This document shows, piece after piece, positions 35,188 through 44,103 of a DNA stretch of 64,000 bases. The DNA is from Actinotalea sp. Marseille-Q4924 (lineage in GTDB: Bacteria; Actinomycetota; Actinomycetes; Actinomycetales; Cellulomonadaceae), in NCBI RefSeq assembly GCF_916618755.1, contig NZ_CAKAKB010000004.1:62001-126000 (forward strand). Direction: 5' to 3'. The position numbers and the translations under genes were made by a program. The first letter of the stretch is position 1. Each line of letters starts with the position of its first letter. Below the pieces are notes generated by a model. It saw only the letters and a program-made list of their open reading frames with translations. It searched no databases and was not told where the DNA came from.

Positions 35188-36270
35188 TCAGGCCCCGGCG
35201 TCGTCCTTCGGCCGGTCCCGGTCCTTGGACGGCTGCACCCGCTTCGGCTCGCCCGGCATCTTCGGGTACTCCGGCGGGTAGGGCAGGTCGCCGGCCCCGT
35301 GCTCGGCCTCGTCCCGGTCGGCCAGCTCCAGGAGCGGCTCGAGCGAGAAGCGTGGCCCCGCGCCGGCCACGAGGGGGGCGTACAGGTCACCGACCTGCGC
35401 GAAGCGCGCCGGGACCGTCGTCACGTCGAAGTCGTCCGGCTCGACGTCGGGCAGCTCCTCCCACGTCACCGGCGTGGACACCGTCGCGCGGGGGTTCGCA
35501 CGGATCGAGTACGCCGACGCGATGGTCCGGTCGCGGGCCATCTGGTTGTAGTCGACGAAGATCTTCTGCCCGCGCTCCTCCTTCCACCACTTGATGGTGA
35601 CCTCGTCCGGCAGCCGGCGCTCCAGCTCCCGGCCCAGGGCGATCGTCGCCCGCCGCGCCTGCGTGAAGGACCACCGCGGCTCGATCGGCACGAAGACGTG
35701 CACGCCGCGCCCGCCGGACGTCTTGGGCCAGCCCTCCATGCCCATCTCGTGGAGGATCTCCCGCACGTGGGGCGCGACCCGCGCCGCGTCGGCGAAGTCG
35801 GTGCCCGGCTGCGGGTCGAGGTCGATGCGCAGCTGGTCCGGGGCCTCGACGTCCTCCCGCGTGACCGGCCAGGGGTGGAACGTGATGGTCCCGAGGTTCG
35901 CGGCCCACGCGACGACGGCGAGCTCGGTGGGGCAGACCTCGTCGGCCGTCCGCCCGCTGGGGAAGGCGATGCGCGCCGTCTCGACGTACCCGGGAGCGCC
36001 CTGCGGGACCCGCTTCTGGTAGAACGCGTCGCCGTGGCTGTCGGACCGGGTCGCCATGACGGCGCCCTCGAACACCCCGCGCGGCCAGCGCTCGAGCGTC
36101 GTGGGCCGGTCGCGGAGCGCCCCGAGGACCCCGTCGGCCACGGCCACGAAGAACTCCACGACGTCCAGCTTCGTCAGGCCGCGCGCGGGGAAGTACGGGC
36201 GCTCGGGGTTGCTGACCCGGACGGTCCGTCCGTCGACCTCGAGCTCCACCGCCGGCGTCGTCGCTGCCAT
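35188..36270 (-). CDS. LigD-type polymerase domain protein (stand-alone primase-polymerase)
   Basis: 360 residues. Archaeo-eukaryotic primase fold of the LigD POL family: catalytic I-D-L-D-P (Asp150, Asp152), T-S-G-G-R-G-V-H-V-F-V-P, and D-Y-N-Q-M-A-R-D-R-T. There is no ligase or 3'-phosphoesterase domain in this ORF. It would fill gaps and add ribonucleotides in Ku-dependent end joining or act as a PolD-type primase-polymerase. Neither ku nor ligD-ligase is in the window. ATG 36270 is preceded by TAGCGT 7 nt upstream, so the gene probably has its own leaderless promoter. Confidence 0.92.
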   Translation of the reverse strand: MAATTPAVELEVDGRTVRVSNPERPYFPARGLTKLDVVEFFVAVADGVLGALRDRPTTLERWPRGVFEGAVMATRSDSHGDAFYQKRVPQGAPGYVETARIAFPSGRTADEVCPTELAVVAWAANLGTITFHPWPVTREDVEAPDQLRIDLDPQPGTDFADAARVAPHVREILHEMGMEGWPKTSGGRGVHVFVPIEPRWSFTQARRATIALGRELERRLPDEVTIKWWKEERGQKIFVDYNQMARDRTIASAYSIRANPRATVSTPVTWEELPDVEPDDFDVTTVPARFAQVGDLYAPLVAGAGPRFSLEPLLELADRDEAEHGAGDLPYPPEYPKMPGEPKRVQPSKDRDRPKDDAGA

Positions 36271-36277
36271 GGGGTGC

Positions 36278-36283
36278 ACGCTA
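36278..36283 (-). promoter_or_regulatory. -10 hexamer TAGCGT (minus strand), probable leaderless promoter
   Basis: The hexamer ends 7 nt before the ATG at 36270 and lies in the 40-bp gap after the LuxR gene. Confidence 0.5.
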
Positions 36284-36310
36284 GGGCCGGGCGATCACGG
36301 ACGCGAGCCT

Positions 36311-39300
36311 TCAGGCGTCGGCGAGCAGCCCCCGCCGGTGCGCGACCGCGACCGCCTCGGCCCGTCCGGACACCGCGAGCTTCGCCAGCACGTTGGAGAC
36401 GTGGACGCTGACGGTCTTGGTGCTGATGAAGAGCGCCTCGCCGATCTGCCGGTTGCTCAGCCCGCGCGCGACGAGGTGGAGGACCTCGGCCTCGCGCACG
36501 GTGAGCACCTCCCCGCCCACCCGCGAGCCCGGCAGGTCCAGGCGCCCACGCCGGCCCGACGCCTCGACCGCCGCCACGAGCGGCCGGGCGCCCATCCCGC
36601 GGGCGACGTCCAGGGCGGCGCCGGCCTGGTCACGCGCCTCGTCCCGCCGCCCGGCGGCGAGGAGCGCCTCGGCCCAGCGGAAGCGCGACCGCGCCTCCTC
36701 GTACCGGTGCCCGTAGGCGAACGCCGCGGTGGCCGCCGCCCACAGCTCGGGGTCCCCCGCTCCGCCCGCGCCGCGGAGCCGGCTGTGCTCCGCATGCGCC
36801 CGGGCGACCCATGCGCGCCCCTCGGGCCCGAGCCGGCCGCCTCGGGGACGACCCCGCTCCGCCGTCGCCACCGCGCGGGCGAGCAGCTCGTCGCCCTGGG
36901 CCCGGAGGCGCCCGACGTCGACGGGTGGCGGCGTCCGCCCGGCCTCGGGACCGCGGTGGGCACGGCCGTCGTGGGCGGCATCGGCGACGACGTCGGCCAG
37001 GGCAGCCAGGGCGAGCGCCGCCAGCCAGATGCCGCCCAGGAACCAGTCGTCCCACTGACGGCTCAGGTGGTCCAGGAGCCGCACGGCCCGCGCGACGGCC
37101 TGGCTGGGGTCGCCCGCGAGCGTCAGGGCGTCGACCTCGCAGCCACCGGCGACGAGCGCGACCTGGCCGTCCGTCGCCCACGTCGGCTCCAGCGCCCGGG
37201 CGCGCTCCACGACGTCGTCGTCGCCGCGGGCGGTCGCGGCGTACAGGCCGACGGCGGTCAGCACGGCTGCGGCGCCGGGCGGGGCCCCCTCGGGGGCCGC
37301 GGGCGGGGCGCCGAGGTCCCCGGTCGTGAACCGCACGACGTGGTCCAGGACCTGCAGCTGCTGGGCGAAGACGTCCCAGGTGAGGCCGGCTCGACGGGCC
37401 CGGTCGAGCGCCTGGTCGACCTCGCGCCGGGCGTCGGCCAGCCGTCCCGCGTAGAAGTGCGTCGCGGCGAGGTTGTACCCGCAGCGCAGCTCCGTGACGA
37501 GGTCGCCCGCGGCCGACGCGCGGTCGCGGGCGGCGGCGAGCAGCTCCGCGGCGTGCTCGTCGTCGTCGACCAGCAGGACGGCGAGCGTGGCGAGCGCATC
37601 GGCCTCCAGGCCCGTGTGACCCCCGGACCGGGCGATCGCGACGGCCCGGTCCGCGCTCGTCCGCGCCACGGCGTCACGCTCGAGCGCGAGGGCGCACCGC
37701 GCGTGCACCGCGTGCACCCACGCGCTGACGCGCGACGCCGACGGGCCGATCGCGCTCTCGTCCCCGCCTGCCGTGTCACCAGGCCCGTCGGGGTCGCCGG
37801 CGGCGAGGACCTCGGCGAGCGCCTCCTCCGCGGCCGTCCACGCGTCCTGGCCCCGGTCGAGCGTCAGCAGGTGGCGGGCCACGTGCGCGCGCAGGGACGC
37901 GCGCTCCGGACCGGGGCTCGCGAGGTCCACGGCGCGGCTCGCCAGCGCGAGCGCGCGGTCGTGCAGGCCCGAGCGGGCGGCGGCGCCGGCGGCCCGGGAG
38001 AGGACCTCCACCACGGTGGTCGACGGGTGGTCGAAGCCTGCGGTCGCCTCCCACAGCTCGAGCGCGGCCTCGAGGTGCCGCAGCTCCTCCTGGGGCGCGA
38101 GGAGCCGTGCGGCGTCGTCGGCGGCCCGCAGCGACGCGGCGAGCGCTGTCGGGAGGTCGTGCGCGGCGCGCGCGTGGTGGGCGAGCTGCGCCGCGGAGCC
38201 CAGGGCGTCGTCGTCCGCCAGGGCGTCGCGGTAGGCGCGGTGGACGGCGACCGTCTCACCGGGCAGCAGGTCCGCGGCGACGACCTCGGCGAGCAGGGCG
38301 TGGCGGAACGCCAGCCGGTCGCCCTCCGGGGCGAGCACGTGCGCGGCGACCGCCTCCCGGACCGCGCCGTCGAGGGCCGCGTCCGACGGCGTCGCCCCGC
38401 CGCTGCCGCCGCCCGGACCGCCCTGGCCCCCGGCGCCCGACCACCGTCGCCAGACGGCCCGCAGCAGGGGCTCGGCGACGGTCCGCCCGGACACCGCGAC
38501 GAGCCGCGCGACGTCGACCACGACCGGGTCGAGCGCGTCGAGCCTGGCCCGCAGCACGTCGCCGAGCGACCACGGCACGGCGTCGCCGTCGGACTCCAGC
38601 AGCTCCTGCGCGAAGTACGCGTTGCCCTCCGACCGCTCGAGGACCGTGCGGAGCCGCGGCTCCGGGACCTCGTGACCCGCGACGGCGACGGCGAACGCCG
38701 CGAGCTCGTCGGCGGTGAAGGGACGGAGCTCCAGGTGGTCCACGCTGGGGTGGCGGGCGAGCTCCGCGACGACGGGGCGCAGCGGGTGGCGACGGTGCAG
38801 GTCGTCGGTCCGGTACGTGCCGACCACGACGACGTGCTCCGTGCGCAGCCGCGCGACGAGGTAGCGCAGCACGTCGCGGCTGGAGGAGTCGGCCCAGTGC
38901 AGGTCCTCCAGAACGAGCACGAGCGGCGCGCCCGCCCGGCCGCTCGCCGCGAGCACGGCCGCGAGGCCGTCGAAGAGCTGCAGGCGCGCCCCCTCGTCGT
39001 CGCGCGCCACCGGGTCCGGCGGTCCGCCCGAGGGCGGCACCAGGCGTGCGAGCGCGGGCCGCTCCTGCAGGAGCCGGTCGACCGCGGCCCCGCGGGCGCG
39101 CAGCCGACCGAGCGCCTCGGCGAAGGGGAGGTAGGGCACGCCGACGTCGCCGAGGTCCACGCAGGCGGCCGTGACGACCGAGGCGCCGCGGTCCGTGGCG
39201 AGGTCCGCGAGGTGCGCGACGAGGCGCGTCTTGCCGACGCCCGCGTCGCCGCCCAGCAGGACGGTCGACGGGTGGCCGGCGGCCGCCGCGTCGACCGCCG

Positions 39301-39349
39301 CGAGGAGGCGGCCCACCTCGGCGGACCGCGCCACGAACGGTGTCGTCAT
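36311..39349 (-). CDS. Large ATP-binding LuxR-family regulator (LAL type)
   Basis: 1012 residues. N-terminal AAA/STAND ATPase with Walker A G-D-A-G-V-G-K-T (34-41) and Walker [13 protein letters not shown] near 150. A long Ala/Arg/Leu helical region with TPR-like repeats spans about 350-900. The C-terminal LuxR helix-turn-helix ([21 protein letters not shown], about 945-1005) binds DNA. Such LAL proteins activate catabolic or secondary-metabolite operons in response to an inducer sensed with ATP. ATG 39349 overlaps the stop of the upstream 90-aa gene (ATGA). Confidence 0.93.
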   Translation of the reverse strand: MTTPFVARSAEVGRLLAAVDAAAAGHPSTVLLGGDAGVGKTRLVAHLADLATDRGASVVTAACVDLGDVGVPYLPFAEALGRLRARGAAVDRLLQERPALARLVPPSGGPPDPVARDDEGARLQLFDGLAAVLAASGRAGAPLVLVLEDLHWADSSSRDVLRYLVARLRTEHVVVVGTYRTDDLHRRHPLRPVVAELARHPSVDHLELRPFTADELAAFAVAVAGHEVPEPRLRTVLERSEGNAYFAQELLESDGDAVPWSLGDVLRARLDALDPVVVDVARLVAVSGRTVAEPLLRAVWRRWSGAGGQGGPGGGSGGATPSDAALDGAVREAVAAHVLAPEGDRLAFRHALLAEVVAADLLPGETVAVHRAYRDALADDDALGSAAQLAHHARAAHDLPTALAASLRAADDAARLLAPQEELRHLEAALELWEATAGFDHPSTTVVEVLSRAAGAAARSGLHDRALALASRAVDLASPGPERASLRAHVARHLLTLDRGQDAWTAAEEALAEVLAAGDPDGPGDTAGGDESAIGPSASRVSAWVHAVHARCALALERDAVARTSADRAVAIARSGGHTGLEADALATLAVLLVDDDEHAAELLAAARDRASAAGDLVTELRCGYNLAATHFYAGRLADARREVDQALDRARRAGLTWDVFAQQLQVLDHVVRFTTGDLGAPPAAPEGAPPGAAAVLTAVGLYAATARGDDDVVERARALEPTWATDGQVALVAGGCEVDALTLAGDPSQAVARAVRLLDHLSRQWDDWFLGGIWLAALALAALADVVADAAHDGRAHRGPEAGRTPPPVDVGRLRAQGDELLARAVATAERGRPRGGRLGPEGRAWVARAHAEHSRLRGAGGAGDPELWAAATAAFAYGHRYEEARSRFRWAEALLAAGRRDEARDQAGAALDVARGMGARPLVAAVEASGRRGRLDLPGSRVGGEVLTVREAEVLHLVARGLSNRQIGEALFISTKTVSVHVSNVLAKLAVSGRAEAVAVAHRRGLLADA

Positions 39350-39618
39350 CGGCACACGACGGAGTGTCCCAGCGGGAGGTCCCGCGGCGGAAGGGCCGCC
39401 GCGGCGGCGACGTCCGCCACGGTGCGACGCGTGCGGGCGCGTCCCGCGCCGCTGGGTCGCGTGGCCGCACGGGTGCGGCGCACGGCGTCGGCCAGTCGGC
39501 CGAGGGATCCCGCGACGTCCGGGAGGACGAGCGGGCGCGCCGCGTCACGCAGGACCTCGCGGCGGTAGGCGTGCTCGGCCGCGAGGACGCGGCGGTCGGG
39601 GAGGGTCGAGGCGTTCAC
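39346..39618 (-). CDS. Small basic protein coupled to the LuxR regulator, unknown function
   Basis: 90 residues from GTG with AGGAG 6 nt upstream. The stop overlaps the regulator start (ATGA), which makes it a credible gene. It is Arg/Ala-rich (R-R-T-R-A-A-T-R-P) with no membrane segment or recognised domain. It may be a partner or modulator of the regulator, or simply a leader ORF that sets its translation. Confidence 0.6.
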   Translation of the reverse strand: MNASTLPDRRVLAAEHAYRREVLRDAARPLVLPDVAGSLGRLADAVRRTRAATRPSGAGRARTRRTVADVAAAAALPPRDLPLGHSVVCR

Positions 39619-39718
39619 GGTGTGCTCCTGGGGGTCGGTTCTGCTGCTCCGACCCTCACGGTGCGCGTGAGGCCCCCGGCCGGGGATCGGCCGATCTCCC
39701 GATCTTCCGCCCCGGCGA

Positions 39719-39749
39719 CCTCAGACGACGGTCTGAGGTACCTCAGACC
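39719..39749. promoter_or_regulatory. Three alternating half-sites CCTCAGAC/GTCTGAGG, candidate operator
   Basis: CCTCAGAC (39719-39726), GTCTGAGG (39731-39738) and CCTCAGAC (39741-39748) are arranged head to head; the last two form a perfect 20-bp palindrome (39730-39749). They overlap the 3' end of the DUF2277 gene and lie about 100 bp upstream of the LuxR operon start. They may bind that regulator or act as overlapping hairpins terminating DUF2277. Confidence 0.4.
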
Positions 39750-40014
39750 GTCCGTACCGCTCGGCGGCCCGCGCCCGCCGGCGCGCCTCCTCGACCTGAC
39801 GGTCCTTCGGCGGCGCCTGGGTGACGAGGTCGGCGAGCAGGTGCGCCGTGACGTGCGCGACCTCCTCCACGGCGCGGTCGAACACCTCCTGGTTGGCGCG
39901 CGACGGCTTGGTCATCCCGCTGACCTTGCGCACGTACTGCAGGGCGGCGGCGTGGACCTCGTCGTCCGTCGTCGACGGCGCCATGTTGTGCAGCGTCCTG
40001 ATGTTCCGGCACAC
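39721..40014 (-). CDS. DUF2277 protein
   Basis: 97 residues from GTG. The family signature M-C-R-N-I-R-T-L-H-N at the N-terminus, A-A-L-Q-Y-V-R-K-V-S-G and the helical remainder are complete. It is a small cytoplasmic protein of unknown role. Its C-terminal codons contain the GGTCTGAGGTACC palindrome. Confidence 0.88.
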   Translation of the reverse strand: MCRNIRTLHNMAPSTTDDEVHAAALQYVRKVSGMTKPSRANQEVFDRAVEEVAHVTAHLLADLVTQAPPKDRQVEEARRRARAAERYGRSEVPQTVV

Positions 40015-40063
40015 GGTGACCTCCGTGGGGCCTGCGGCGGGACGGTGTCACGTCCCCGGACGT

Positions 40064-40720
40064 CTAGGAGATCACGACCGGCGTGCCGAGCGGGAGCAGC
40101 TCGGTCAGGGCGGTGATGTCGGCGGAGGCCATCAGGATGCAGCAGTGGCTCCCGCCGAACTCGTTGAGGACTTCGGAGTACGTGAACAGCCCGTACGCGA
40201 AGCGCCCGTAGCGGGGTTGGTCGGCGTGACCCGCCGCCACCGGGAAGGTGCGGGTCTCGACACCCTCGCGCAGCAGCGTCAGCTCGTTCGACGTGGTGGA
40301 GATCTCCAGCCGGTACGGCACGGCGGCGAGCTCCACGGCGTCGGCGGGAACCCACCCCCGTGGTCCCGTTGGGGCGGACGGGGAAGCTGGACCTCGACCC
40401 AGCCGTCCTGCTCCTGGAGCACGAGGAACGTCAGGGGAGCGCCGTTGACGTCGGGGTGCGCGAAGGTCTCGACCGGTGCGCCGTCGGACGCGTCCAGCGG
40501 TGACCTCGGCGGCCACGGCGATGGCGGTGAGGGCGGGCTCCCAGCCGGACTCGCTCGCCTCGGGCCGGTCCGCGCCCGCGTCGGCGGAGGTGGCGCCCGG
40601 CTCCGCCGCGGCGTCGACCGTGGCGCTCATGGTCGGTGCGTCGACCGTCGGCGCCGACGAGCAGCCGCCCGCGACGAGGACGGTCGTGATCGCGAGCCGG
40701 TGTAGGTCGCCCAGCCCTCG
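40064..40720 (-). pseudogene. L,D-transpeptidase (YkuD) lipoprotein, decayed
   Basis: A lipobox-like V-A-G-G-C and Ser/Ala linker begin it. The frame then shifts near 40500 (A-E-V ends; the homologous text continues as A-S-D-G-A-P-V-E-T-F-A-H-P), again at a CCCC run near 40379, and again at a GGGGG run near 40357, where G-W-V-P-A-D-A-V-E-L resumes. In the catalytic domain, in-frame losses remove the TPTG strand and the I-H-G-T segment. The active-site S-H-G-C reads S-H-C-C. It once cross-linked peptidoglycan through 3-3 bonds outside the membrane; it cannot now. Confidence 0.88.
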
Positions 40721-40775
40721 ACGGCGGTCGCCGTGGGGGCCCGCGCGCGCCGTTCGCGAGTGGTAGAACCGTCCC

Positions 40776-41063
40776 GTGAGCACCTCGGAGCGGGACGGCG
40801 GCCGGCGCGTCCCCGAGCCGGTCAGCGCGGCGCTGCGGGACGCGAAGGAGCGGGCCCGCGCGACGCACTACACCGTCGGCACGCTGCGATCGGACCCGGA
40901 CGGCACCCTGTGGCTCGAGTGCTCGTGCGGGACCGTCCTGCGCAACGGGCCGACGTGGAGCCTGGACGAGCACGTCCGGCTGCACCGTGCGGAGGCCAAG
41001 TACCTCGAGCTGTCCGCGGCCGCGCCGCCCGGGATCCCGCGACTCATCGACCCGGGCCGCTGA
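40776..41063 (+). CDS. Small protein with possible Cys2-His2 metal site
   Basis: 95 residues from GTG, with TAGAAC 6 nt upstream. The segment L-E-C-S-C-G-T-V-L...D-E-H-V-R-L-H offers two Cys and two His that could bind zinc. The N-terminal third is basic and polar; there is no membrane segment. The family is unknown to me. The gene is divergent from the L,D-transpeptidase remnant. Confidence 0.6.
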   Translation: MSTSERDGGRRVPEPVSAALRDAKERARATHYTVGTLRSDPDGTLWLECSCGTVLRNGPTWSLDEHVRLHRAEAKYLELSAAAPPGIPRLIDPGR

Positions 41064-41236
41064 CCCGGCACCGGCCTCGCCGGCAGCACGTCCGGATCTC
41101 CGGGGCGGGGGGCCCGTCGAGGTGCGAGACTGGCAGAGCGCGGAGCGCCGGGAGGCGCCTCGCGGCGGCACTTGGCAGGGTGGTGGTCGGCGGGCGCACC
41201 CGCGCCCGGCGATGTCTCGCATGTTCTGGAGGGCAG

Positions 41237-41752
41237 ATGACCGGCGACCGTGCACGACGCACGTCGTCCGGTCGTACCCTCCGGCTCGTCGCGTCGGACG
41301 GGGAGACCACGGCGACGGCGCCCGAGCGCGAGGACGCGGACGTCGTCGGCGTGCCGCCCGACGTGGACGTCGACAGCATCCTCCTGCCCGGGGAGCGGCA
41401 GTCCGTCGCGATCGGGCGCCAATGGGTCGTGCGCACCGCGGCGACGCGCGGCGCGGTCGGGATGACGAACCAGGTGCTGGAGCTGCTGTCCAGCGAGCTG
41501 CTCGCCAACGCCGTGCTGCACGGCCCGTCCGAGACCGGGATCGGGCTGCAGGTCGTCGTGACGGAAGAGGTCGCGCGCGTGTCGGTGAGCGACGGCGCCG
41601 AGTCGAGCCCCGTCGTCATGCGCACGGACCCGGCCGCGTTGAGCGGTCGCGGGATGGCGATCGTCGAGGCGATGTCCTCCCGCTGGGGCGTGGAGATCCA
41701 CGAGGATGGTGGCAAGACCGTCTGGTTCGAGCTGGACCTCGACGACTTCTGA
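41237..41752 (+). CDS. HATPase_c anti-sigma-type kinase (RsbW-like)
   Basis: 171 residues from ATG with GGAGGG. After about 60 polar residues, the GHKL fold shows N-box E-L-L-A-N-A-V-L-H-G, and a G-box G-R-G-M-A-I-V near 140. The single-domain form is typical of actinobacterial serine kinases that hold a sigma factor or phosphorylate STAS proteins. A possible partner is the STAS protein at 11.4 kb. The usual G1 box (D-x-G-x-G) reads S-D-G-A-E, which is degenerate. Confidence 0.82.
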   Translation: MTGDRARRTSSGRTLRLVASDGETTATAPEREDADVVGVPPDVDVDSILLPGERQSVAIGRQWVVRTAATRGAVGMTNQVLELLSSELLANAVLHGPSETGIGLQVVVTEEVARVSVSDGAESSPVVMRTDPAALSGRGMAIVEAMSSRWGVEIHEDGGKTVWFELDLDDF

Positions 41753-41831
41753 GGTGCGGGCGGCGGCTCCCGGGGCGTGACGGGGACGCTGGTCCCAGGT
41801 CGTGGCCGCTCCTGCGGCCGATGATGCGAGC

Positions 41832-43344
41832 ATGGCTGCGCGAGCAGGTCGACCCGTGCGGGCGGGGGTCCCCTCGGGTGCGCCGGCCCTGCTCCTCACC
41901 CTCCTGCTCGGGCTCGCGCTGCTCCTGGCGCCCGGGGCGGCCGGGCCGGCGGGCGCGGCCCTGCCGTGGGCACCGTCGTCCCCGGCCCTGCCCGGCGCGA
42001 CCGGTCCGGGGGTCGCCGCAGGCACCGGCGCGGCGGCCGACGGCGCCGAGGTCGAGCTGGTCCGGTTCACCGGTGAGGGCTGCGCCAAGTGCGCGGAGCA
42101 GTCGGCGTGGCTGGCGCAGGCTGCCCCGCGCTACCCGGGGCTGGTCGTCGTCGAGCACGAGGTGTGGTCCGACGCCGAGGGTCGAGCGCTGTTCGTCGAG
42201 ACGGGGGAGCGGCTCGGCTTCGAGGCGTCCTCGGTGCCGACGACGGTGCTCGGCGAACGGGTGTGGATCGGCTGGACGGACGCGATCGCCGACGACGTCG
42301 CCACCGCGCTGGACCTCGCCGTCGCGGGGGAGCCGGTGACGGCGGGCGTCTACGGGACGCCCGGCGCGGGCACGTGCTCCCAGGACACGCTGACGTGCGA
42401 GACGGGCTCCCGGACGGTCGTGGACGTGCCGCTGCTGGGCGAGGTGGACCTCGGGGCGAGCTCACTGCTCGTCTCGACGCTGGTCATCGGGTTCGTCGAC
42501 GGCGTGAACCCGTGCTCCCTGTGGGCCATCTCGGTGCTGCTGACCATCGTGGTGCGCACGGCGAGCCGGCGCCGCGTCATCGCGGTCGGCGGCACCTTCC
42601 TGCTGGTCACCGCCGGGATGTACGCCCTGTACATGGCGGGGATCTACTCGGCCCTGACCGTCGCGACGCACCTCGCGGCGGTGCAGGCGGTCGTCGCGGT
42701 CGTGGCGGGCGTCGTCGGGGTGGTGAGCGTCAAGGACTACGTCGCCTTCAAGCGCGGCATCTCCTTCACGATCCCCGACTCCGCCAAGCCGGGGCTGTAC
42801 AAGCGGATGCGTGCCGCGGCCGGCCAGGACCGGCTCGGCCCCGGCGCTCCTGGCGACGGCAGCGCTCGGTGTCGCGGTGTCGCTGCTGGAGACGCCCTGC
42901 ACGGCCGGCTTCCCGGTGCTGTGGACCGGTCTCCTGCAGCAGGCCGGCGTGCCCGCCGGGGAGGCCGCGGCGCTGTTCGGCGCGTACATGGTGCCGTTCC
43001 TGCTCGACGAGATCCTCGTCGTGGCGGTCGCCGTCGGCACGATGCGTGCCCTGCGCCTGCAGGAGCACCACGGCCAGCTGCTCAAGCTCTTCGCGGGCGT
43101 GACGATGCTGGCGCTGGCCGGCGTGATCGTCGTCGCCCCCGAGATCATGGAGAGCCCCCTGCAGGCGCTCGCCGTCTTCGCCGCCGCGGGCGCCGTCAGC
43201 GCCGTCGTGCACCTCGTCACCACGCAGGTCCGACGGCGGCGCGCCGCCCGGCCCGGGGCACCGGGCGCTCCGGGCGCCCCTGCTGCGCCCGCGGAGCCGC
43301 CCGCGCCTCCCGCTGCCTCGACGCCGGTGGCCGCCGGGCGCTGA
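41832..43344 (+). pseudogene. Thioredoxin-CcdA (cytochrome c biogenesis/DsbD-like) gene with one frameshift
   Basis: The first frame encodes a signal anchor, a thioredoxin-like domain with C-A-K-C (Cys84, Cys87), then membrane helices including G-F-V-D-G-V-N-P-C-S-L-W. Homology is lost after R-M-R-A-A-A-G-Q-D near 42830. It resumes in the next frame as A-L-L-A-T-A-A-L-G-V-A-V and E-T-P-C-T-A-G-F-P-V-L-W, completing the CcdA core through 43344 with a Pro/Ala tail. A single-base change near 42815-42840 separates the halves. The intact protein would move electrons across the membrane to extracytoplasmic thiols. Either a real pseudogene or a sequencing error. Confidence 0.82.
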
Positions 43345-43396
43345 TGACGGCGCGCCCCGCCCGGGTCGGTGATCGGGCCCTGACCGCGTGCGCCTC

Positions 43397-43429
43397 CGGA
43401 CCAGGGACGGACCAGGGTCGGATCAGGGT
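43397..43429. repeat. 11-bp tandem repeat x3
   Basis: CGGACCAGGGA, CGGACCAGGGT and CGGATCAGGGT follow one another with one difference each. They lie between the CcdA stop and the PspC gene, so they could be regulator half-sites in the pspC promoter or slippage. Confidence 0.6.
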
Positions 43430-43504
43430 CCGTACCGGAGGTGCCGCGGCCGTCCTGCGGCGGACGATGGTGACGTCAGATCGACGACGTCAGGAGTGAG
43501 GACC

Positions 43505-43753
43505 GTGAACATCCACGAGGACATGCGCCGCCAGGGTCTCGTCCGTCCGCAGCAGGACCGCGTGATCGCCGGCGTGTGCGCCGGCCTCGCGCGCAGGTTC
43601 GGGATCAACCCGTGGGGGGCTCGGCTGCTGTTCGTGCTGGCGCTCATGGTGCTGCCCGGCAGCCAGCTCATCGTCTACCCGATTTTGTGGGTCCTCATGC
43701 CCGCGGAGGACCGCGTCGTGTACCCGGCCCAGCCGTACCGGCCGCAGGGCTGA
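43505..43753 (+). CDS. PspC-domain small membrane protein
   Basis: 82 residues from GTG with GGAGTGAGG. The PspC core D-R-V-I-A-G-V-C-A-G-L-A-R-R-F-G-I-N-P and one hydrophobic segment (L-L-F-V-L-A-L-M-V-L-P) ending L-W-V-L-M-P are standard. Stand-alone PspC proteins occur in envelope-stress modules; no PspA gene is nearby. Confidence 0.88.
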   Translation: MNIHEDMRRQGLVRPQQDRVIAGVCAGLARRFGINPWGARLLFVLALMVLPGSQLIVYPILWVLMPAEDRVVYPAQPYRPQG

Positions 43754-43756
43754 GCG

Positions 43757-43987
43757 TCAGGACGCGGCCGGCAGCGGGGTGCCCGCGGAGGGCGGGAACT
43801 CCGGTGCCGGGCCGCCGACGAAGCAGCGGCAGGGACCGTCACGGTGCACGAACCGGGTCGAGGGGCGTGCGGCACACGGCACGGCCATGGCCGCCGACGG
43901 CGCCGGCAGCGTCAGCAGGAGCTCGGACGGCCAGGACTCCGGGGCCGCAGCAGAGCCGCCGAAGGTCAGTCCCGCCGTCGTGAACAT
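43757..43987 (-). CDS. Small Cys-containing hypothetical protein
   Basis: 76 residues from ATG 43987 (a GTG at 43993 is also possible). M-F-T-T-A-G-L-T-F-G-G-S then a Cys-bearing segment V-P-C-A...D-G-P-C-R-C-F-V-G-G. No family is recognised. The stop lies 3 bp from the PspC stop, and a lac-operator-like palindrome sits 30 bp upstream of the start; both support a real gene, but the composition is not decisive. Confidence 0.4.
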   Translation of the reverse strand: MFTTAGLTFGGSAAAPESWPSELLLTLPAPSAAMAVPCAARPSTRFVHRDGPCRCFVGGPAPEFPPSAGTPLPAAS

Positions 43988-44016
43988 GATCACAGCATCG
44001 GTCACCCGGCGCGCTG

Positions 44017-44030
44017 TGTGAACGCTCACA
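44017..44030. promoter_or_regulatory. LacI-like operator TGTGAACGCTCACA
   Basis: TGTGA and TCACA arms flank ACGC. This is one base away from the ideal lac operator core TGTGAGCGCTCACA; shifted by two bases it also reads TGTGT-N6-TCACA, close to a CRP/GlxR site. It lies between the MFS gene and the 76-aa gene, in a less GC-rich patch. Confidence 0.4.
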
Positions 44031-44103
44031 GGGCGTGTCGGGCGCGATGAATCCGAATCGTGATGTTCGTTGCTCCGGACGGGTGGCGGTGACGGCAGAA
44101 CCC

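Noticed and set aside
38107-38718. Plus-strand Arg-rich frames within the LAL regulator
   Set aside because: Shadow frames with Arg/Pro/Ala bias and no domain; the regulator is complete on the other strand.
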